A stretch of DNA of 13,692 nt from NCBI GenBank assembly GCA_022866185.1, contig JALHUG010000048.1:1-13692 (forward strand), in the 5' to 3' direction. The notes under the pieces were generated by a model that ran no database searches, had not been told where the DNA came from, and saw only the letters and a program-made list of their open reading frames with translations. The stretch comes from Dehalococcoidia bacterium. GTDB lineage: Bacteria > Chloroflexota > Dehalococcoidia > SM23-28-2. The translations under genes were made by a program, and so were the position numbers. The stretch's first letter is position 1, and each line of letters opens with the position of its first letter. Positions 11,800 to 13,692 of the stretch are shown here, one piece after another.

Positions 11800-13404
11800 A
11801 TGGAGCGGGTAGCGATCTACGCGCGGGTCAGCACTGAGGAGCAGGCCGAGCGCCACACCGTTGAGAACCAGCTGACCGAGTGCCGCCGGTGGTGCGAGGC
11901 ACGGGGCTGGGCGGTAACGCAGGAGTACACCGACGCGGGTGTCTCAGGCACCGTGCCGCTGGACGAGCGACCGGCGGGCGGCAGGCTGCTGGCGGCGCTG
12001 GCGGACAGGGCGTTTGACCGCGTGGTGATCTACGCGGTGGACCGCCTGAGCCGCGCCAGCATGGACGTGGCCGCCGCGGACTACAACCGGCTGTTCAGCG
12101 CCACGCGCAGCCGCGACGGGGACGAGCGCCTGCACTTCGTGGCCCTGGACCTGCCCGCCAGCACGCCGGAGGGCGAGCTGACGGTGGGCATGCTTCAGCT
12201 CATCGCCCGCTACGAGCGCCGCTCCATCGTGCGCCGGACCACGCAGGGCCGCAGGCGCAAGGCCAGGGAGGGGAGCTACGTGGCGTCCATCACGCCCTTC
12301 GGCTACGCCTACGACCCCGCCGCCAAGACCCTGCGCGAGCACCCTGAGCAGGCCGACGTGGTACGTGAGGTCTTCCGCCTGGCGACGGAGGAGAACCTGG
12401 GCCTGCACGCCGTCGCCGCGCGGCTCAACGAGAGCGGCGTGCCCCCGCCCGCCAACGCTAGCCACCCCTGCCACCGGTCAACGCACGGGTGGCACGCGAG
12501 CATGGTCAACCGCCTCCTCACGTCGCCCCGCTACGTGGGACGCGGAACCTACGCGGGTGAGCCGATGGCCTGCCCGCCGCTGGTCAGCGAGGGGCTGTTC
12601 GCGGCGGCGGCCGAGGCGCGGCAGCGGCGCAAGACGTTCAGCCCGCGCAACACCAAGCACGTCTACCTGCTGCAGCACCTGGCCCGCTGCGGCGTCTGCG
12701 GGGCGAGCTGCGTGGCGGCGCGCGGCGGGCGTGAGCGGCTAGCCTACTACGTCTGCTGCCAGGCCACGCGGTACGGGGCGAGGGCCCACGGGGGCCGGTC
12801 GCGCTGGTCCGCCCAGCTGGTAGAGCCGCCGGTGCAGCGCTACGTGCTGGCCCTGCTGAACGACCCCGACGCGGCGCTGGCCCAGGCCCAGGTCTACTGG
12901 GAGCGGCAGGACGCCGAGCGCCAGGAGCGTGAGGAGCGCCGGCAGCAGCTGGAGGGGCGCGTGGCCCGTGCCGAGGAAGAGGAGGCCAAGGTGGTGACCT
13001 GGGCGCGCAAGGGCTACATCACCGAGGCCGCCATGCTCAAGCAGATTACGCAGGCGCGGGCCGAGCACGCGGCGGCCCTGGACGAGCTCAACGCGCTGCC
13101 GGTCGAGGACGTTGAGGCAGCAGCGCGGGAGGCGGTTGACCGCGCGGTCGTGCTGGGCTCGATCAACCTCATGCGCCGTCCGGAGTGGCAGCAGCGCCAC
13201 CGCGTCGTCAACTGGGCAACGCTGGCCGTGCAGCGGCTCAAGGACGCCGCGCTGGCGGCAAGCTCCGTCACGCAGGAGGATCGCGCGCGCTGGCAGCAAA
13301 CCATCCGCGGGCTGGTGACGCGGGTGACGCTAGGGGCGGACGGCGACGTTACGGTCGAGGGTACGCTGCCGCTTGACGTTGCAGTAGCTTCCCCTCCGTC
13401 TTGA
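11800..13404 (+). CDS. Large serine recombinase (site-specific integrase of the element)
   Basis: A 534-aa integrase that cuts and rejoins attP and attB. The resolvase domain fills residues 1-150, with catalytic Ser11 in YARVSTEEQ, Arg9, and DRLSR at 81-85. The recombinase domain follows at about 165-265 (FGYAYDPAAKTL, LNESGVP, VNRLLTSPRYVG). A zinc-ribbon region at 297-320 (CGVCGASC...YYVCC) precedes a long coiled coil (about 365-435), as in large serine integrases. ATG 11800-11802 has GGGAGGGG about 5 bases upstream. The stop codon TGA (13402-13404) straddles the attR core and needs the chromosomal A next to it; in the excised circle the frame would continue. Confidence 0.97.
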   Translation: MERVAIYARVSTEEQAERHTVENQLTECRRWCEARGWAVTQEYTDAGVSGTVPLDERPAGGRLLAALADRAFDRVVIYAVDRLSRASMDVAAADYNRLFSATRSRDGDERLHFVALDLPASTPEGELTVGMLQLIARYERRSIVRRTTQGRRRKAREGSYVASITPFGYAYDPAAKTLREHPEQADVVREVFRLATEENLGLHAVAARLNESGVPPPANASHPCHRSTHGWHASMVNRLLTSPRYVGRGTYAGEPMACPPLVSEGLFAAAAEARQRRKTFSPRNTKHVYLLQHLARCGVCGASCVAARGGRERLAYYVCCQATRYGARAHGGRSRWSAQLVEPPVQRYVLALLNDPDAALAQAQVYWERQDAERQEREERRQQLEGRVARAEEEEAKVVTWARKGYITEAAMLKQITQARAEHAAALDELNALPVEDVEAAAREAVDRAVVLGSINLMRRPEWQQRHRVVNWATLAVQRLKDAALAASSVTQEDRARWQQTIRGLVTRVTLGADGDVTVEGTLPLDVAVASPPS

Positions 13405-13692
13405 TGGAGGGCGCCACGATGAGCTCCACGTTGTGGAACTCGGCGATGGTCTGGGCCCCGCACATCCCCATGGCGGTGCGAATGGCCCCCACCAGGTTCT
13501 CCGTGCCATCGGTGCGAGAGGTGGGGCCGAAAAGCACACGCTCCAGGGTGGTGTTCACGCCAACATGAATGCGGGTGCCACGCGGAAGCTGCGAGTGGCC
13601 GGTGGACATCCCCCACGAGTAGCCCTTGCCGGGCGCCTCCTGCGTGCCGGCGAAGATGGAGCCGAGCATCACGGCGTCGGCGCCGGCCGCCA
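13349..13692 (-). CDS. guaB3: GuaB3-type IMP dehydrogenase family protein, C-terminal part, tail replaced by element
   Basis: The last 113 residues are visible; the rest lies beyond the right edge. AAGADAVMLGSIFAGTQEAPG and YSWGMSTGHSQLPRG...LVGAIRTAMGMCGA...EFHNVELIVAP match the C-terminal part of the IMPDH/GMP-reductase barrel, in the GuaB3 variant (which to my knowledge includes GMP-reductase activity in cyanobacteria). It acts in cytosolic purine-nucleotide interconversion. From KTEGK on, the last codons (LLQRQAAAYPRP, stop at 13349-13351) come from the element, replacing SVQLSQRRR. The gene overlaps the recombinase gene by 56 bases, convergently. The barrel is intact, so it is probably still functional. 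Confidence 0.9.
   Translation of the reverse strand, partial: AAGADAVMLGSIFAGTQEAPGKGYSWGMSTGHSQLPRGTRIHVGVNTTLERVLFGPTSRTDGTENLVGAIRTAMGMCGAQTIAEFHNVELIVAPSIKTEGKLLQRQAAAYPRP
13388..13403. other. attR of the integrated element
   Basis: Exact copy of the 16-bp core at 2420-2435. It encodes codons of both convergent genes: KTEGK of GuaB3 on the minus strand and SPPS of the recombinase on the plus strand. Confidence 0.82.

Larger units (their letters stand above)
2420..13403. mobile_element. Integrative element (about 10.97 kb) in the 3' end of guaB3, large serine recombinase
   Basis: Bounded by 16-bp direct repeats in the last codons of guaB3. Contents: a large serine recombinase at the right end, two XRE regulators, a minus-strand chain of about thirteen genes including a primase-helicase, two HNH nucleases, phage-type small beta proteins, and an iteron region. 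No terminase, portal, protease, major capsid, tail or lysis gene was seen. It could be a phage satellite, a plasmid-like integrative element or a heavily reduced prophage. No conjugation genes were seen. Confidence 0.85.

Noticed and set aside
11944..12474. Minus-strand ORFs within the recombinase gene, including those at 12739-13299 and 13014-13616
   Set aside because: They lie opposite a clear 534-aa serine recombinase, show no motifs, and arise from high GC content.

Overview
The window looks like part of a GC-rich bacterial chromosome. I lean weakly towards Chloroflexota, from the GuaB3-type IMP dehydrogenase paralogue, the CHAP/FG-GAP surface protein and a Dehalococcoidia-style dispersed inverted repeat; this is inference. 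It contains one integrated mobile element of about 10.97 kb. A 16-bp exact direct repeat marks its ends: attL at 2420-2435 and attR at 13388-13403.

Left flank (1-2419): a secreted CHAP-domain protein with C-terminal FG-GAP/VCBS-type repeats runs off the left edge on the minus strand. A small hydrophobic ORF and a dispersed inverted repeat lie next to it. A short-chain dehydrogenase with an apparently leaderless promoter follows on the plus strand. It lies between two 15-codon remnants of a guaB3 3' end (1452-1496 and 2390-2434). A third version of that tail is on the resident guaB3 gene at the right edge (13349-13692). The three tails suggest repeated integration at the 3' end of guaB3.

The element (2420-13403): one long minus-strand gene chain runs from 10102 down to 2725. 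It starts with a zinc-ribbon protein and a 232-aa protein, then two phage-type small beta proteins with a Cys protein and a coiled-coil protein between them. Next come a 99-aa helical protein, an HNH nuclease and a Pro-rich protein. A 707-aa primase-helicase follows, then three small proteins. Nine AACGTT-centred iterons and an AT-rich stretch lie next to the primase-helicase gene and look like a replication origin. The plus-strand control module holds an XRE repressor with a near-consensus promoter, a stranded Cys-rich mini-domain, a second XRE regulator and a large serine recombinase. A second HNH gene opposes them.

How it fits together: the serine recombinase integrates the element into the last codons of guaB3, the primase-helicase would replicate the excised form from the iteron region, and the XRE proteins would control the switch. 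I see no terminase, portal, protease or major capsid gene, so this is better described as a phage-satellite-like or plasmid-like integrative element than a complete prophage. The three longest gaps in the minus-strand chain (each over 100 bases) carry substantial RNA structures, including a four-helix cloverleaf-like fold at 7617-7703.
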